A program made the position numbers and the translations under genes. Positions 1 through 9,698 of a stretch of DNA of 64,000 bases are shown in pieces (positions within the stretch are counted from its first letter, which is position 1; each line of letters opens with the position of its first letter). Origin of the DNA: Trebonia sp963785645 (GTDB taxonomy: Bacteria; Actinomycetota; Actinomycetes; Streptosporangiales; Streptosporangiaceae). The notes beneath the pieces are model-generated. The model was not told the DNA's origin, made no database searches, and saw only the letters and a program-made list of their open reading frames with translations. The stretch spans positions 372,001 to 436,000 of the forward strand of contig CAWAWG010000009.1 in NCBI GenBank assembly GCA_963785645.1, in the 5' to 3' direction.

Positions 1-795
1 TGCGGCGGGCTGCGGGTGGAGGCGGGCCTGACGGTGCGTGCCGCCGCGAAGGAACTGGAGCGCTCGGAGCCGACGCTGTGGCGGATTGAGGCCGGACAGG
101 TCGCGGTGCGCGCTTTGGACGTTGAGCAAATGTGCCGCCTGTACGGTGCGCAAGGCGGACATGACCAAAGCGCTGATGGCGCTCGCCCGCGAAACCAAGG
201 CCAAGGGCTGGTGGCAGACGTACGGTGACGTGGTGCCCGAGTGGTTCGACCTGTTCGTCGGGCTGGAGGCAGCCGCTACCAGGATGGACGAGTACGAGCA
301 CTCTGTCGTACCTGGCCTGTTCCAGTCGGAGGGCTACGCCCGCACCGCTCATCAGGTCGCACAAGCCGAACGCTAGCGATGCGGAGATCGACCGCCGTGT
401 CGAACTGCGGCTTGGACGGCAGGCCATCCTGAAGCGTCCCATCGACCCCCCGGCTGTCCGCGTCGCGCTCGCGCGAGTCGGTGCTGCACAGCCCTGTAGG
501 CGGCGCGGCGGTCATGGTCGGCCAGCTTGACCACCTGGCCGAAGTGTCGAAGATGCCGAACGTTTCCCTGCGCATCGTTCCGGCTTCGGCCGGCTATCAC
601 CCCGGCATCGTCACTGGGGCGTTCACCGTCCTGCGGTTCCCGTTGAACGGGGGCGGGCAGGAGAGCGAACCGCCTACGATTTATCAGGAGATGTACACGG
701 GTGCCCTTTACCTGGACAAACCGGCCGAGGTCGAGCGCTTCGACGCGGCGTTCGAAGCTATCTGGAAGTACGGCCTTGGACCAGCGGTCATCTAG
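1..795 (+). pseudogene. Scr1/DUF5753-type helix-turn-helix regulator, 5' partial and frameshifted
   Basis: The pieces read as one XRE-type HTH regulator with a DUF5753 ligand-like C-terminal domain, the family paired with DUF397 proteins in actinomycetes. The HTH part is in frame 1 up to about 150, the middle (MTKALMALARETKAKGWW to GLFQSEGYARTAHQVAQA) in frame 2, a short stretch (ASDAEIDRRVEL) in frame 3, and the C-terminal part (ESVLHSPVGGAAVMVGQL to the stop at 793-795) back in frame 1. Each change is a +1 shift: near 152-155, near 366-367 and between about 430 and 470. The true start lies left of the window. Either the gene is decayed or the sequence here carries base insertions. The family assignment is secure; the pseudogene status is not. 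Confidence 0.75.
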
Positions 796-830
796 GAACC
801 TCATAGGCAGAACAGCGGAGGAAATGAGAG

Positions 831-1007
831 ATGATTAACGAGTACACGGACTGGCGGAAGTCCAGCCGGTCCAACGGAGAGGGACAGTGCGTCGAGACGG
901 CGAGCGGCGCGGGCACTGTCGCTGTCCGTGACACGACCGATCGTGACGGTGGCACGCTGACCTTCGGTACGGCAGTGTGGGAGCGGTTCACCGCTTCACT
1001 GCGGTAA
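831..1007 (+). CDS. DUF397 domain-containing protein (58 aa)
   Basis: A small protein too short for many ORF callers: it starts MINEYTDWRKSSRSNGEGQC and continues VETASGAGTVAVRDTTDR. The W-R-K-S-S-R-S-x-x-x-G-x-C-V-E pattern is the hallmark of DUF397. A purine-rich ribosome site (GGAGGA, 817-822) sits 8 nt before the ATG at 831. It follows the DUF5753 regulator by 35 bp, the usual arrangement of these pairs, in which the small protein is thought to act with, or be antagonised by, the HTH protein. The partner upstream is broken as read, so whether the pair still works is open. Confidence 0.85.
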   Translation: MINEYTDWRKSSRSNGEGQCVETASGAGTVAVRDTTDRDGGTLTFGTAVWERFTASLR

Positions 1008-1025
1008 GCCGCCCGAATCTCGGAA

Positions 1026-1061
1026 CGTGAAGCCGACCTGCTAACGAGGGCCGGCTTCACG
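1026..1061. terminator. Hairpin between convergent genes
   Basis: CGTGAAGCCG (1026-1035) pairs with CGGCTTCACG (1052-1061) around a 16-nt loop. It lies just after the DUF397 stop and over the last bases of the convergent minus-strand gene, so it could terminate both. No long T tract follows, as is usual in high-GC actinobacteria. Confidence 0.55.
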
Positions 1062-1392
1062 CACTTCTCAGGCACCCGGTAATCGAGCGGTTTCCGGACC
1101 AGATGACCCGGTCGGCAAAGCCGCCTCGCTCCTCAGCCTTGGCAGCCCGCAATTTTTCCACCTGCTGACGCCCTGTCCCGGCCTGATCAGCCAGCGCGTA
1201 CAGCACTTCCAGGATGTCGGCGAGTTCCTCAGGGTCATCATCGGAAGCGAGGAACTCCTCCACCTCTTCCCGGAGCTTATCCCTTAGCCGGGCGCTGTAC
1301 TCCTCAGCGCCTGCCGTGTAGATGACCGGCTCCAGCCCCTTAGACCTGATGATCTGCGGGATCTTGTCACGTATGAGCTTGACCTGGCTCAA
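1057..1392 (-). CDS. Nucleoside triphosphate pyrophosphohydrolase-like protein (MazG/PRA-PH fold)
   Basis: The protein reads SQVKLIRDKIPQIIRSKG, then KLREEVEEFLAS and EELADILEVLYALA. The E-E-x-x-E plus E-x-x-D helices are the metal-binding signature of the all-alpha NTP pyrophosphatases; this version with an N-terminal LIRDKIP motif is often annotated as phosphoribosyl-ATP pyrophosphohydrolase-like. A role in clearing non-canonical nucleotides is inferred from the family. The open frame runs up to 1494 but the upstream part looks non-coding. I place the start at the TTG at 1392-1390 because a GGAGG lies 7 nt before it; the in-frame GTG at 1398 sits only one base from that site. The product is about 111 aa. 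Confidence 0.75.
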   Translation of the reverse strand: MSQVKLIRDKIPQIIRSKGLEPVIYTAGAEEYSARLRDKLREEVEEFLASDDDPEELADILEVLYALADQAGTGRQQVEKLRAAKAEERGGFADRVIWSGNRSITGCLRSA

Positions 1393-1398
1393 CTCCAC

Positions 1399-1781
1399 AC
1401 CTCCGGCCACCTGTGCCTGGGGATGCTGGTAATCACCAACATCCCAGGATGGTAGACGCACAGCGCCTGTGGATATCGGAGAACACGCCGGCAATCACGG
1501 GCCAACGTCAGATCTTCCGGCTTCCAGTTTTGGGAGGCTCGCATACGACAACGACCACTGGGTCCCGATGGGAGGGAAACCGGCAGCCATCCGGTCGGCT
1601 GGTGCCGGCGATGGGGCCCAAGGCTGTCTTCTGGAGGCCGGTGGTCATGGCCAACCGGCTGGGCTGCTCGGCGTCCCGCTCTCAGCTGGGTGTTCTTAGA
1701 AACCAGTTTGTTAGCTAGATGGTTTCTTCTGGTTTTCTGTATCATTCGCCGCGGGGCGGCGGTGTCGGTACGGTCGATTAG
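1399..1781. other. Intergenic region without a convincing gene
   Basis: This 383-bp stretch separates the minus-strand pyrophosphohydrolase from the penicillin-binding protein. Open frames exist on both strands but show no recognisable protein pattern. The last 80 bases before the GTG at 1782 are AT-richer than their surroundings (TTGTTAGCTAGATGG region near 1708) and contain a weak -10-like TATCAT at 1740-1745 without a matching -35, so a promoter is possible but not shown. Confidence 0.4.
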
Positions 1782-3911
1782 GTGACGAGCGACCCGAACG
1801 AAACCAGTGCGCCTGACCCGTCGGACGCTCACGAGGAGCCTGGCAGCGCTCTGGGTGGGCTTGGAGCGTCGCCGACGGCACCGATGCCGACATCATCGGA
1901 GCCCCCGCCGCCTGAGCCGCCGCCAGCGGGGCAGGGCGAGCAGGCGGTAGAGCAGGGCGGCCAGGACAGGCCGGGTGAGCAGGCCACGCAGGGGATGCCG
2001 CTGCTGCCGCCGCTTGCTTCGCCGCCGCCTCCGCCCGAGCCCGGGGACGCTGTATCGGGGCTGGCCGCGCCGGAACCGGCTGCCCCGGAGGCTGCTGCGC
2101 AGGAGTCTGATACGCGGCAATCGGAGGTGCCACTGCCCGGCGCTGAGGCCCTGCTGCGCCCCTCGCACAGGCACGGCAGGCACCGCGCCGAGGCACAAGA
2201 CCGGGCCGGGCAAACCGTCTACCACACGAGTGCCGTATACGGGGGCAGGCCGCAGGCGCGGCCGGTCAAGCGGCGCACGGTTGTCGTGATGGTGACCGCC
2301 GGGACGCTCGCCGTGCTGCTGGTGGCTCTCGTGCTCGTGCTAACGGTCTTCAAGCCGGGCAGCAGCGCACCGTCGCAAGGACTGATCCCCACCGGAGGCT
2401 CCGCGCAGCAGGACGGGGAACAGGTCGCCACGGCCTTCCTCACCGCGTGGCAGGAGGGTGACCTCGGGAAGGCCGCGAACTACACGGACCAGCCGGCTGC
2501 TGCCGCGACCGCGCTGGCCGCCTACGCCAAGGACCTGAATCTGGCGAAGTTCGCCGCCTCGCCGGGCGCTGTCACCGATGCGGCCGGGACAACCTCCGCG
2601 GCGCCCAGGGAGAACGTCGCGTTCGCGGTCAGTGCCTCGGTCGCGGCAGGTAGCGGCAAGGCGGCGCTGCGCGGCACGTGGTCGTATCACTCCACGCTCG
2701 TGGCCTACCAGCGGGCGAATTCGTCCGTTTGGTTCGTCGGGTGGCAGCCCGCCGTGCTCGCGCCCAACCTAACCGCGTCTACGCACCTGACCGCCGTTAC
2801 TGTTCCCCCGACGGTCAGCATGGTCACCGACGCCAACGGCAACAACCTCACGCAGTACGGCGACGCCGGGCTGGACACGATAGCCGGGCTGCTGAAGGCG
2901 TCGGCGCCGGCCAGCGAGGGCGCCAACTCGGGCCTCGACGTGGAAATTCAGACCAACGCGGGCAAGCCGGTGCCGAACATGCAGGCGCCGCTCATCGCGC
3001 CGGGCAACTACCCGACGCTGGCCACGACGATCAACGCGAAGGCCGAGTCCGCCGCGCGAGACGCGGTCGGCATGCACAAGGGCAGCTCGATGGTGGCGAT
3101 CCAGCCGTCCACCGGCCAGATCCTCGCCATCGCCAACAACGCCCAGTTCAACGACTTCGCGCTGACCGCCGCGGTCGCCCCGGGATCCACGATGAAGATC
3201 ATCACGTCGACCGCGCTGTTCAACGCCGGGCTGGCCACCGCCAACACCGGGGTCGCCTGCCCGGCTACCTACACGGTGCAGGGGATCACGTACCACAACG
3301 ACCAGGGCGAGTCGGAGCCCGCGGGCACGCCGCTGGCGTACGACTTCGCGCAGTCGTGCAACAACGCGTTCAGCCAGTGGTGGCCGCACCTGTCCGGCAA
3401 GCTCGCGAGTACGGCGAAGACCTACTACGGCCTGGACCAGAGCTGGGACATCGGCATCCCCGGCGCCTCCGCCTCCTACTTCAACGCCCCGGCCAGCGCG
3501 TCCGGATCGGAGCTGGCACAGGAGGCCTTCGGCGAGGGGGAACTGCAGGCCTCACCGCTGGCGATGGCCTCGGTCGCGGCCACGGTGGAAAGCGGGACCT
3601 TCAAGCAGCCGGTTCTGACGACGACAGCCAAGCAGTTGACCGCGACGCCCCTGCCGACCGCCACGGACAGCGGCCTCAAGGAAATGATGCGTGACGTGGT
3701 AACCGAGGGAACGGCCAACGGCCTTGGCTTCGGATCGACGGTCTACGCCAAGACCGGAACCGCCGACATCGTGGACCAGGAACAACCCAATAGCTGGCTG
3801 ATCGCCTTCGACCCCACGAAGGACATCGCGGTCGCCTTCCTGGTCGTCAACGCCGGCTACGGCGCCCAGTTCGCAGGCCCAGAAGCAGCCGCCTTCCTGA
3901 ACTCCTACTGA
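1782..3911 (+). CDS. Penicillin-binding transpeptidase (membrane-anchored PBP)
   Basis: A 709-aa peptidoglycan transpeptidase. Order: a cytoplasmic Pro/Glu-rich tail (about 1-160), one membrane segment (about 166-190), an NTF2-like MecA_N-type domain (about 212-330), then the transpeptidase domain. The three active-site motifs are present: S469-T-M-K472 (nucleophile Ser), S525-C-N527, and K657-T-G659. There is no glycosyltransferase domain, so it should only cross-link peptides outside the membrane. The start is a GTG; translation from there keeps the unusually long (about 160 residue) disordered tail, which may be a regulatory or divisome-contact region. It is monocistronic, with a hairpin following the stop. 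Confidence 0.92.
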   Translation: MTSDPNETSAPDPSDAHEEPGSALGGLGASPTAPMPTSSEPPPPEPPPAGQGEQAVEQGGQDRPGEQATQGMPLLPPLASPPPPPEPGDAVSGLAAPEPAAPEAAAQESDTRQSEVPLPGAEALLRPSHRHGRHRAEAQDRAGQTVYHTSAVYGGRPQARPVKRRTVVVMVTAGTLAVLLVALVLVLTVFKPGSSAPSQGLIPTGGSAQQDGEQVATAFLTAWQEGDLGKAANYTDQPAAAATALAAYAKDLNLAKFAASPGAVTDAAGTTSAAPRENVAFAVSASVAAGSGKAALRGTWSYHSTLVAYQRANSSVWFVGWQPAVLAPNLTASTHLTAVTVPPTVSMVTDANGNNLTQYGDAGLDTIAGLLKASAPASEGANSGLDVEIQTNAGKPVPNMQAPLIAPGNYPTLATTINAKAESAARDAVGMHKGSSMVAIQPSTGQILAIANNAQFNDFALTAAVAPGSTMKIITSTALFNAGLATANTGVACPATYTVQGITYHNDQGESEPAGTPLAYDFAQSCNNAFSQWWPHLSGKLASTAKTYYGLDQSWDIGIPGASASYFNAPASASGSELAQEAFGEGELQASPLAMASVAATVESGTFKQPVLTTTAKQLTATPLPTATDSGLKEMMRDVVTEGTANGLGFGSTVYAKTGTADIVDQEQPNSWLIAFDPTKDIAVAFLVVNAGYGAQFAGPEAAAFLNSY

Positions 3912-3934
3912 TTCCCTAGTGCGGCACGCAGAAA

Positions 3935-3960
3935 CGGCTGGGGCCTTTCGGTCCCAGCCG
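3935..3960 (+). terminator. Terminator hairpin after the PBP gene
   Basis: CGGCTGGG (3935-3942) pairs with CCCAGCCG (3953-3960) with a 10-nt loop, 24 bp after the PBP stop codon. It can also serve the convergent PadR gene that ends at 3986. Confidence 0.7.
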
Positions 3961-3985
3961 TCACGTCACGTTTCTGACCGATGAG

Positions 3986-4876
3986 TCAATCCTCCGGAGG
4001 CTTCGCATCTGCTGGGGGGTCGGCGGGGGGAGGAGTGTCTTCGTGCGGCTGGTCGGGGCGGATGTCGAGGATTTCTTGGCGGATGCGCTCAAGGGTGTCG
4101 GCGAGGATGTCGCGCAGGGTCGGAATGACCTCGTTGCCGACGAGGGTGCCGGAGTCCCAGGCGACCCCGCGCAGGTCGGCGACGAAGTCGCGGGCTAGGC
4201 GCTCGAAGTCGCGGAGCGCGCCTAGGTCGTGCTGGCCAGACCAGCCTGCGCGGCCCGCCCACTCGTTCCAGTGGCTCCATTCGCCCCAGTTGCCCCAGTT
4301 GCCCTTCCACTGTTCGCGGGTGTCGTCGCGGAGGCGCGACGCTTCCTCGCGGAGCCGGTTTGCGTGGGCGTACGCATCCTCGCGCGCCTGGCGGGCCCGG
4401 TCGCGGGCGGTATCGGCCGCCTCCTTGGCGCTCTCACGGGCCGCCCGCGACTGCTCGCGGGCTTGCTCCCTGGCGTCACGCTCCGCACCCCGCATCTCGC
4501 GGGCGGCCCTGGTCAGCTCCTCGCGGAGGCTGCGCACGGTGTCTCTGACGTCCTCCCGGACCTCGCGGACGATGTCGCTGACGGAAGCGGACAACTCCTC
4601 CTCAAGCTCGTCGAGTTCGTCGCCGCGGTTGCGCAGTTCTTCACGGCCCGCCTCGGTGATCCGGTAGACCTTGCGCCCGTTTTCCTCGTCGTGGGTGACC
4701 AGGCCCTCTTCCTCGAGGCGGGCCAGCCTCGGGTAGATGGTGCCCGGCGAGGGGGCGTAAACGCCCATAAAGCGATCGCGCAGCAGCCGGATCACCTCAT
4801 AGCCGTGCCTTGGCTCCTCATCGAGCAGGCGCAGCAGGTACAGCCGAAGGCGTCCGTGACGGAAAACCGGGGTCAT
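3986..4876 (-). CDS. PadR-family transcriptional regulator with long coiled-coil and Trp-rich tail
   Basis: Residues 1-85 form a PadR winged helix (RLYLLRLLDEEPRHGYEVIR, then PSPGTIYPRLARLEEEGLV). The rest, about 210 residues, is unusual: an Arg/Glu-rich segment (about 85-188) that should form a long coiled coil, then a Trp-rich stretch with Trp at 190, 194, 197, 200, 203, 206 and 212, and an acidic, Pro-rich end. Typical PadR proteins are 110-200 residues, so this is a long form. Some actinobacterial PadR proteins do carry extended helical tails. It stands alone and faces the 4877-5334 region, where it may autoregulate. Confidence 0.88.
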   Translation of the reverse strand: MTPVFRHGRLRLYLLRLLDEEPRHGYEVIRLLRDRFMGVYAPSPGTIYPRLARLEEEGLVTHDEENGRKVYRITEAGREELRNRGDELDELEEELSASVSDIVREVREDVRDTVRSLREELTRAAREMRGAERDAREQAREQSRAARESAKEAADTARDRARQAREDAYAHANRLREEASRLRDDTREQWKGNWGNWGEWSHWNEWAGRAGWSGQHDLGALRDFERLARDFVADLRGVAWDSGTLVGNEVIPTLRDILADTLERIRQEILDIRPDQPHEDTPPPADPPADAKPPED

Positions 4877-5334
4877 TGGGTCTTGCTCTCCATCCCTGCA
4901 ACCGGAGGACTTGGGGGTTCAAATCCCCGGGTGTTAACTGCCGCGCGTTGCAACAGCGTGACCGCACCCGACCTGGTGGCGACGGACACGTGTCCGGTAC
5001 CTGCGCCAACGTTACCGCTTACGGTAAGTGAGGCAGGTGCCTTGACGGTCCGCAGTGTTTCGAATTCGAATCCTGACGGCGCCGGAAGCGGACTGCGGCC
5101 GCACCCGCCCGTCGCCGTAGGCGGGCAGCCTCAGCGTTACCTAACCTGACTATAGACCACGATATGTCGCGTCACGGTAAAGTCAAGATGTATCGCGTCT
5201 GTGCGGAGCGCGCCCTTGGCTGCCCCGCTACAAAGGCAAGGGCGGCCAAGGGCGCGAAGACACGCACCCGTTCGGATTAAGCTGACGATTCTTTCCCGGG
5301 GTCGGCGGAGACAGAGCCTGCTCAAGTTAAGTGT
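4877..5334. other. Intergenic region between PadR and DUF6104
   Basis: About 460 bp with no convincing gene. Two fragments resemble tRNA T-loops (GGTTCAAATCC near 4917 and TTCGAATCC near 5063), but neither has the rest of a tRNA. Near the right side ATATGTCGCGTC (about 5162) and ATGTATCGCGTC (about 5188) form an imperfect direct repeat 26 bp apart. PadR operators often contain ATGT/ACAT or TATCGCGA-like cores, so these are candidate sites, but this is inference. Confidence 0.35.
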
Positions 5335-5538
5335 TCACTCTTTTTCGTCGGAATCGGCGTCGGAGTCACCGTCGGACTCCAGACGCGCCAGCCATGACGC
5401 GAGCCGGTCCACCGCCGTCTCGAACTCCGGGTTGAGATCGACGAAATCGCGCAGCCGCTCGGCGAGCCAGGACATGCTGACCTGCTCGTCGCCGCGGCGG
5501 TCATCGAGTTCCTCGATCCCGGCGTCGGTGAAGTACAT
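5335..5538 (-). CDS. DUF6104 family small protein
   Basis: A 67-aa protein beginning MYFTDAGIEELDDRRGDEQV, followed by SWLAERLRDFVDLNPEFETAVDRLASWLARL and an acidic tail. This pattern matches the small actinobacterial family DUF6104, commonly found directly downstream of kgd. It starts 2 bp after the kgd stop codon, so the two are almost certainly cotranscribed. Its function is unknown; the linkage suggests a link with 2-oxoglutarate metabolism. Confidence 0.85.
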   Translation of the reverse strand: MYFTDAGIEELDDRRGDEQVSMSWLAERLRDFVDLNPEFETAVDRLASWLARLESDGDSDADSDEKE

Positions 5539-5540
5539 CG

Positions 5541-8500
5541 CTAGCCCTCCGCTAGGACAGCCGTTTCGATCAGTTCACGATGCGTAGCCGCGTGTACCTT
5601 CGCGGAGCCGAACGCGGGCGCGGAGCTCGCCGGCAGCGCGACCAGCTCGGGCAGGCGGCCGATGAGGTGGGGCAGCCGGAGTGCCATCCGTGGCCACGCA
5701 CCCTGGTTCTCCGGCTCTTCCTGAGCCCAGACAAGCTCTACGTCTTGCGGGTAGCGCGACAGCTCCGCCTGCAGGTCCTGTGCGGAGATCGGGTAGAGCC
5801 GTTCAATCCGGACGATCGCGGTGCTGGTGGCGCCCGTCTTGGCGCGGTGGTCGGCCAGGTCGTAGTAGATCTTGCCGGTGCAGAGGACCACCCGGCGGAC
5901 CTTGCCCGCGTCGAAGCCGTCCGGCTCGCCGATCAGCGGCTTGAAGGAGCCGTGGGTGAAGTCCGCCGTGGCCGACGTCGCCGCCTTGAGGCGCAGCAGC
6001 GACTTCGGGGTGAAGACGATCAGCGGCTTGTGCCGCCCGGACAGGGCCTGCCAGCGCAGCAGGTGGAAGTAGTTCGCCGGCGTGGTGGGCAGTGCGACCG
6101 TCATGTTGTCCTGCGCGCACAGTGACAGGAACCGCTCGATCCGGGCGGATGAGTGGTCCGGGCCCTGGCCCTCGTAGCCGTGCGGGAGCAGCAGCACGAC
6201 GCTGGATTTCTGGCCCCACTTCTGCTCGCCGGAGCTGATGAACTCGTCGATGATGGTCTGCGCGCCGTTCATGAAGTCGCCGAACTGCGCTTCCCACAGC
6301 ACCAGCGCGTCGGGACGCGCGACCGAGTAACCGTACTCGAAGCCCATCGCGGCGAACTCGGACAGCAGCGAGTCGTAGACCAGGAACCGGGCCTGGCCGT
6401 TGTCGAGCTTCTTGAGCGGCGTGTACTCGGCGCCTGTGTTCCGGTCGACGAGCACCGAGTGCCGCTGGCCGAAGGTGCCGCGCCTGGAGTCCTGCCCGAT
6501 GAGGCGGACGGGGTACCCGTCCTGCAGCACCGAGCCAAAGGCGAGCAGCTCGCCGGTGGCCCAGTCGACGGTGTCCTCGCTGACGCTCGTGGCCCGCCGG
6601 TCGAGCTGCGGCTTGAGCCGCGGGTGAACAGTGAACCCGTCGGGGATGGACACCTGTGTCTCGATGATCTGCTTCACCGCGTCCAGCGAGATCGCGGTGG
6701 GCACGGCCGCGTGGTCGACCGGCCGGTCGCCCACCTCGGGGGGCAGCACGGTGCCCGGCTGCGGCGGGAGTTCCGCGGCCTCCCTGGTCTCGGTGAAGGC
6801 GCGCTCCAGTTGCTGCTGGTAGTCGCGCAGCGCCGCCTCTGCCTCCTCCATCGTGAGGTCGCCCCGGGCGATCAGCGATTCGGTGTAGAGCTTGCGGACC
6901 GAGCGCCGCGCCTCGATTAGGTCGTACATCAGCGGCTGGGTGAAGCTGGGGTTGTCGCCTTCGTTGTGCCCGCGGCGGCGGTAGCAGACCATGTCGATCA
7001 CGACGTCCTTGCGGAACGTCTCGCGGTACGTGAACGCCAGCCGGCCCACGCGGGCAACGGCCTCCGGGTCGTCGCCGTTCACGTGGAAGATCGGCGCCTG
7101 GATCATCCGGGCCACGTCGGTCGCGTAGACGCTTGACCGTGACTCCATCGGCGAGGTGGTGAAGCCGACCTGGTTGTTCACCACGATGTGCACGGTGCCG
7201 CCGGTGCGGTAGCCGCGCAGCTGGGACAGGTTCAGCGTTTCGGCCACCACACCCTGGCCGGCGAACGCCGCGTCGCCGTGGATGAGCACGGGCAGCACCG
7301 TGAAGCCGTCCTCGGACTTGTCGAGGATGTCCTGCTTGGCGCGGACGACGCCCTCGGTGACCGGGTCGACGCACTCCAGGTGACTGGGGTTGGCGACCAG
7401 GCTGACCGGGATCTGCCGGCCGCTGGCGGCGGTGAAGGTCCCGTGCGCGCCGAGGTGGTACTTCACGTCGCCAGAGCCCTGAGTGGACTTCGGGTCGAGG
7501 TTGCCCTCGAACTCCTTGAAGATCTGCCCGTAGGACTTGCCGACGACATTGGCGAGCACGTTCAGCCGGCCGCGGTGCGCCATGCCGATCACGGCCTCAT
7601 CGAGGCTGGCCTCGGCGGCCTCGCTGATCACCACGTCGAGCAGCGGGATCAGCGCCTCGCCGCCCTCCAGGGAGAAGCGCTTCTGGCCGACGTACTTGGT
7701 CTGGAGGAACGTCTCGAACGCCTCGGCCACGTTGAGCTTGGACAGGATACGCACCTGCTCGTCGTGGCCCGCCCTGGTCGGCGGCACCTCGACCCGCGCC
7801 TGGATCCAGTTGCGCTCTTCCGGGTCCTGGATGTGCATGTACTCGATGCCGACGGTGCGGCAGTAGGAGTTGCGGAGCACGCCGAGGATCTCCCGCAGCC
7901 GCATGATCGGCTTGCCGCCGAATCCGCCGGTCGCGAACTCGCGCTCCAGGTCCCAGAGCGTCAGGCCGTGCTGGATGATGTCCAGGTCCGCGTGCTTGCG
8001 CTGAACGGTCTCGATCGGGTTGGTATCGGCCATCAGGTGGCCGCGGACCCGGTAGGCGTGGATGAGCTCCTGGACCCGGGCCGACCTGGTGACGTCATCC
8101 TCGTGCCCGTAAGGGAAGTCCTTGACCCAGCGAACCGGCTCATAGGGGATGCGAAGGCTCTCGAAGATCTGGTCGAAGTAGCCTTCGCTGCCGAGCAGCA
8201 GCTGGTGCACGATGCGCAGGAAGTCGCCGGACTGCGCCCCCTGGATGATCCGGTGGTCGTACGTGGAGGTCAGCGTCACCGTCTTGCTGATCGCGAGCCT
8301 GGCCATGGTCTCTTCGCTTGCGCCCTGGTAGGCGGCGGGGTACTCCATGGCGCCGACGCCGATGATCGTGCCCTGGCCCGGCATGAGGCGAGGTACTGAG
8401 TGCTCGGTGCCGATCGTGCCCGGGTTGGTGAGGGAGATCGTGGTGCCCTGGAAGTCGGCGACCGTCAGCTTGCCGCTGCGTGCCTTCCGCACCACGTCCT

Positions 8501-9285
8501 CGTAGGCCGACCAGAACTGCCGGAAGTCCATCTCCTCGGCGCCCTTGATATTGGGCACGAGGAGCTGCCGGGTGCCGTCCTTGGCCTTCAGGTCGATGGC
8601 CAGGCCGAGGTTCACGTGGTGCGGCGTGGCGATTATCGGCTTGCCGTCTTCCTCGGCGTAAGAGGCGTTCATCTCGGGCAGCGCCTTGACCGCCTGTACC
8701 ACCGCGTAGCCGATCAGGTGGGTGAAGGAGATCTTCCCGCCCCGGCCGCGTTGCAAGTGGTTGTTGATGACGATCCGGTTGTCGATAAGCAGCTTGGCCG
8801 GCACCGCGCGGACGCTGGTGGCCGTGGGAACGCCCAGGCTGGCCGCCATGTTCTGTGCGGTGCGGGCGGCGGCGCCGCGGAGCCTGTTCACGTCGGCGTC
8901 GGGCGGGGGCGGCGTTGCTGGTGCCTGGCTGACCGGTGCTGCCTGGGCCGGCTGCCCGGGCGGGGGCAGGCCCCGCGGCTGGCGCCTGGGCGGCCGGTCC
9001 CGCGGGTGCCTCCGTGATGACCGGCTGGGGCCCGGTGCCGTTCGCACCGCCCCGGACCGGCCGGTAGTCGGCGAAGAACGACCACCACGCCTTGTCGACC
9101 GAGCCGGGATCGGTGAGGTAGCGCTCGTACAGCTCGTCGACCAGCCACTCATTGGGGCCGAAGTCGGCGCTGGCCGGCGAGGCGCCTGGCTCTGGCTCAC
9201 CAGGATTAGCCTGTGACGAAGGGTGTGCTGAGGGCGCGCTGAGATCTGCGGCAGCGAGCGGCGACTCAGAAGACACGGCGGACAT
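5541..9285 (-). CDS. kgd: Multifunctional 2-oxoglutarate decarboxylase / dehydrogenase E1-E2 (apparent +1 frameshift)
   Basis: This fused enzyme decarboxylates 2-oxoglutarate with thiamine diphosphate and carries an acyltransferase-like E2 domain. The N-terminal segment (FGPNEWLVDELYERYL) is in the frame starting at 9285. The E2 domain (from DADVNRLRGAAARTAQNMAA, with YDHRIIQGAQ) and E1 domain (EYMHIQDPEERNWIQ, IGMAHRGRLNVLANV, HVNGDDPEAV, RRRGHNEGD) are in the next frame. The switch falls in the Ala/Pro linker, most likely at the G5 run 8962-8966. The span is 3745 nt, that is 3n+1, so removing one base gives an ordinary 1247-aa Kgd. An in-frame start at 9200 would give a meaningless N-terminus. 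It is probably a central, essential gene, which favours a sequence error. AAGAAGG precedes the ATG. Confidence 0.9.
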
Positions 9286-9698
9286 CGCCTTCTTCCGAAA
9301 GAATAGATGTGATTACTTACTCCCGCCTCTTAGGCTACCGCCCGGCTGCGTGGACGGAGGCTGGATGGTGCGCCTGTGGTTCCAGTGGGCTGTGGCGTCA
9401 GTCACGCCTCCGGTAGCTCCCGGAGCCCTGCACGCATTGTGTTCGCGATCAGCAAGTACCGGCGGGGACACGCCTGGCGCCGCGTTCGCACCCGCACCGT
9501 AGCGCGGCCAGGATGGCCCGAGGAGTCATTTCCGGGTTATGGCAGTAATCGGCAGATCACTGTGATAAATGTTGATCCGTCGGCCTATTGGGCGGGAAAT
9601 TCCGCTGCGCTGACTCGCCCGGGTTGCCCCCGTCGCGAGCCACGCTTGAACGCGTTTCGCCGTCTTTTGCGAAGGAAGAGCGCTAGGCTCGGGTTTGA
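9286..9698. other. Divergent intergenic region kgd / propeller protein
   Basis: A 413-bp non-coding stretch from which kgd (leftward) and the gene at 9699 (rightward) are read. On the right, TAGGCT at 9684-9689 is a reasonable -10 element nine bases before the ATG at 9699, suggesting a leaderless or nearly leaderless message; I see no good -35. On the left, TATTCT-like sequence about 25 bp before the kgd start could be its -10. Nothing else stands out. Confidence 0.4.

Noticed and set aside
4900..5075. tRNA genes suggested by two T-loop-like sequences (GGTTCAAATCC, TTCGAATCC)
   Set aside because: No matching acceptor stem, anticodon arm or D arm could be found at the right distances on either strand.
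5137..5325. Minus-strand 62-aa ORF
   Set aside because: No ribosome site, no conserved pattern and codon use unlike the window.
5541..9200. kgd starting at 9200
   Set aside because: The residues encoded from 9200 to about 8970 in that frame are arginine/serine-rich noise, while the conserved N-terminus is in the frame beginning at 9285.
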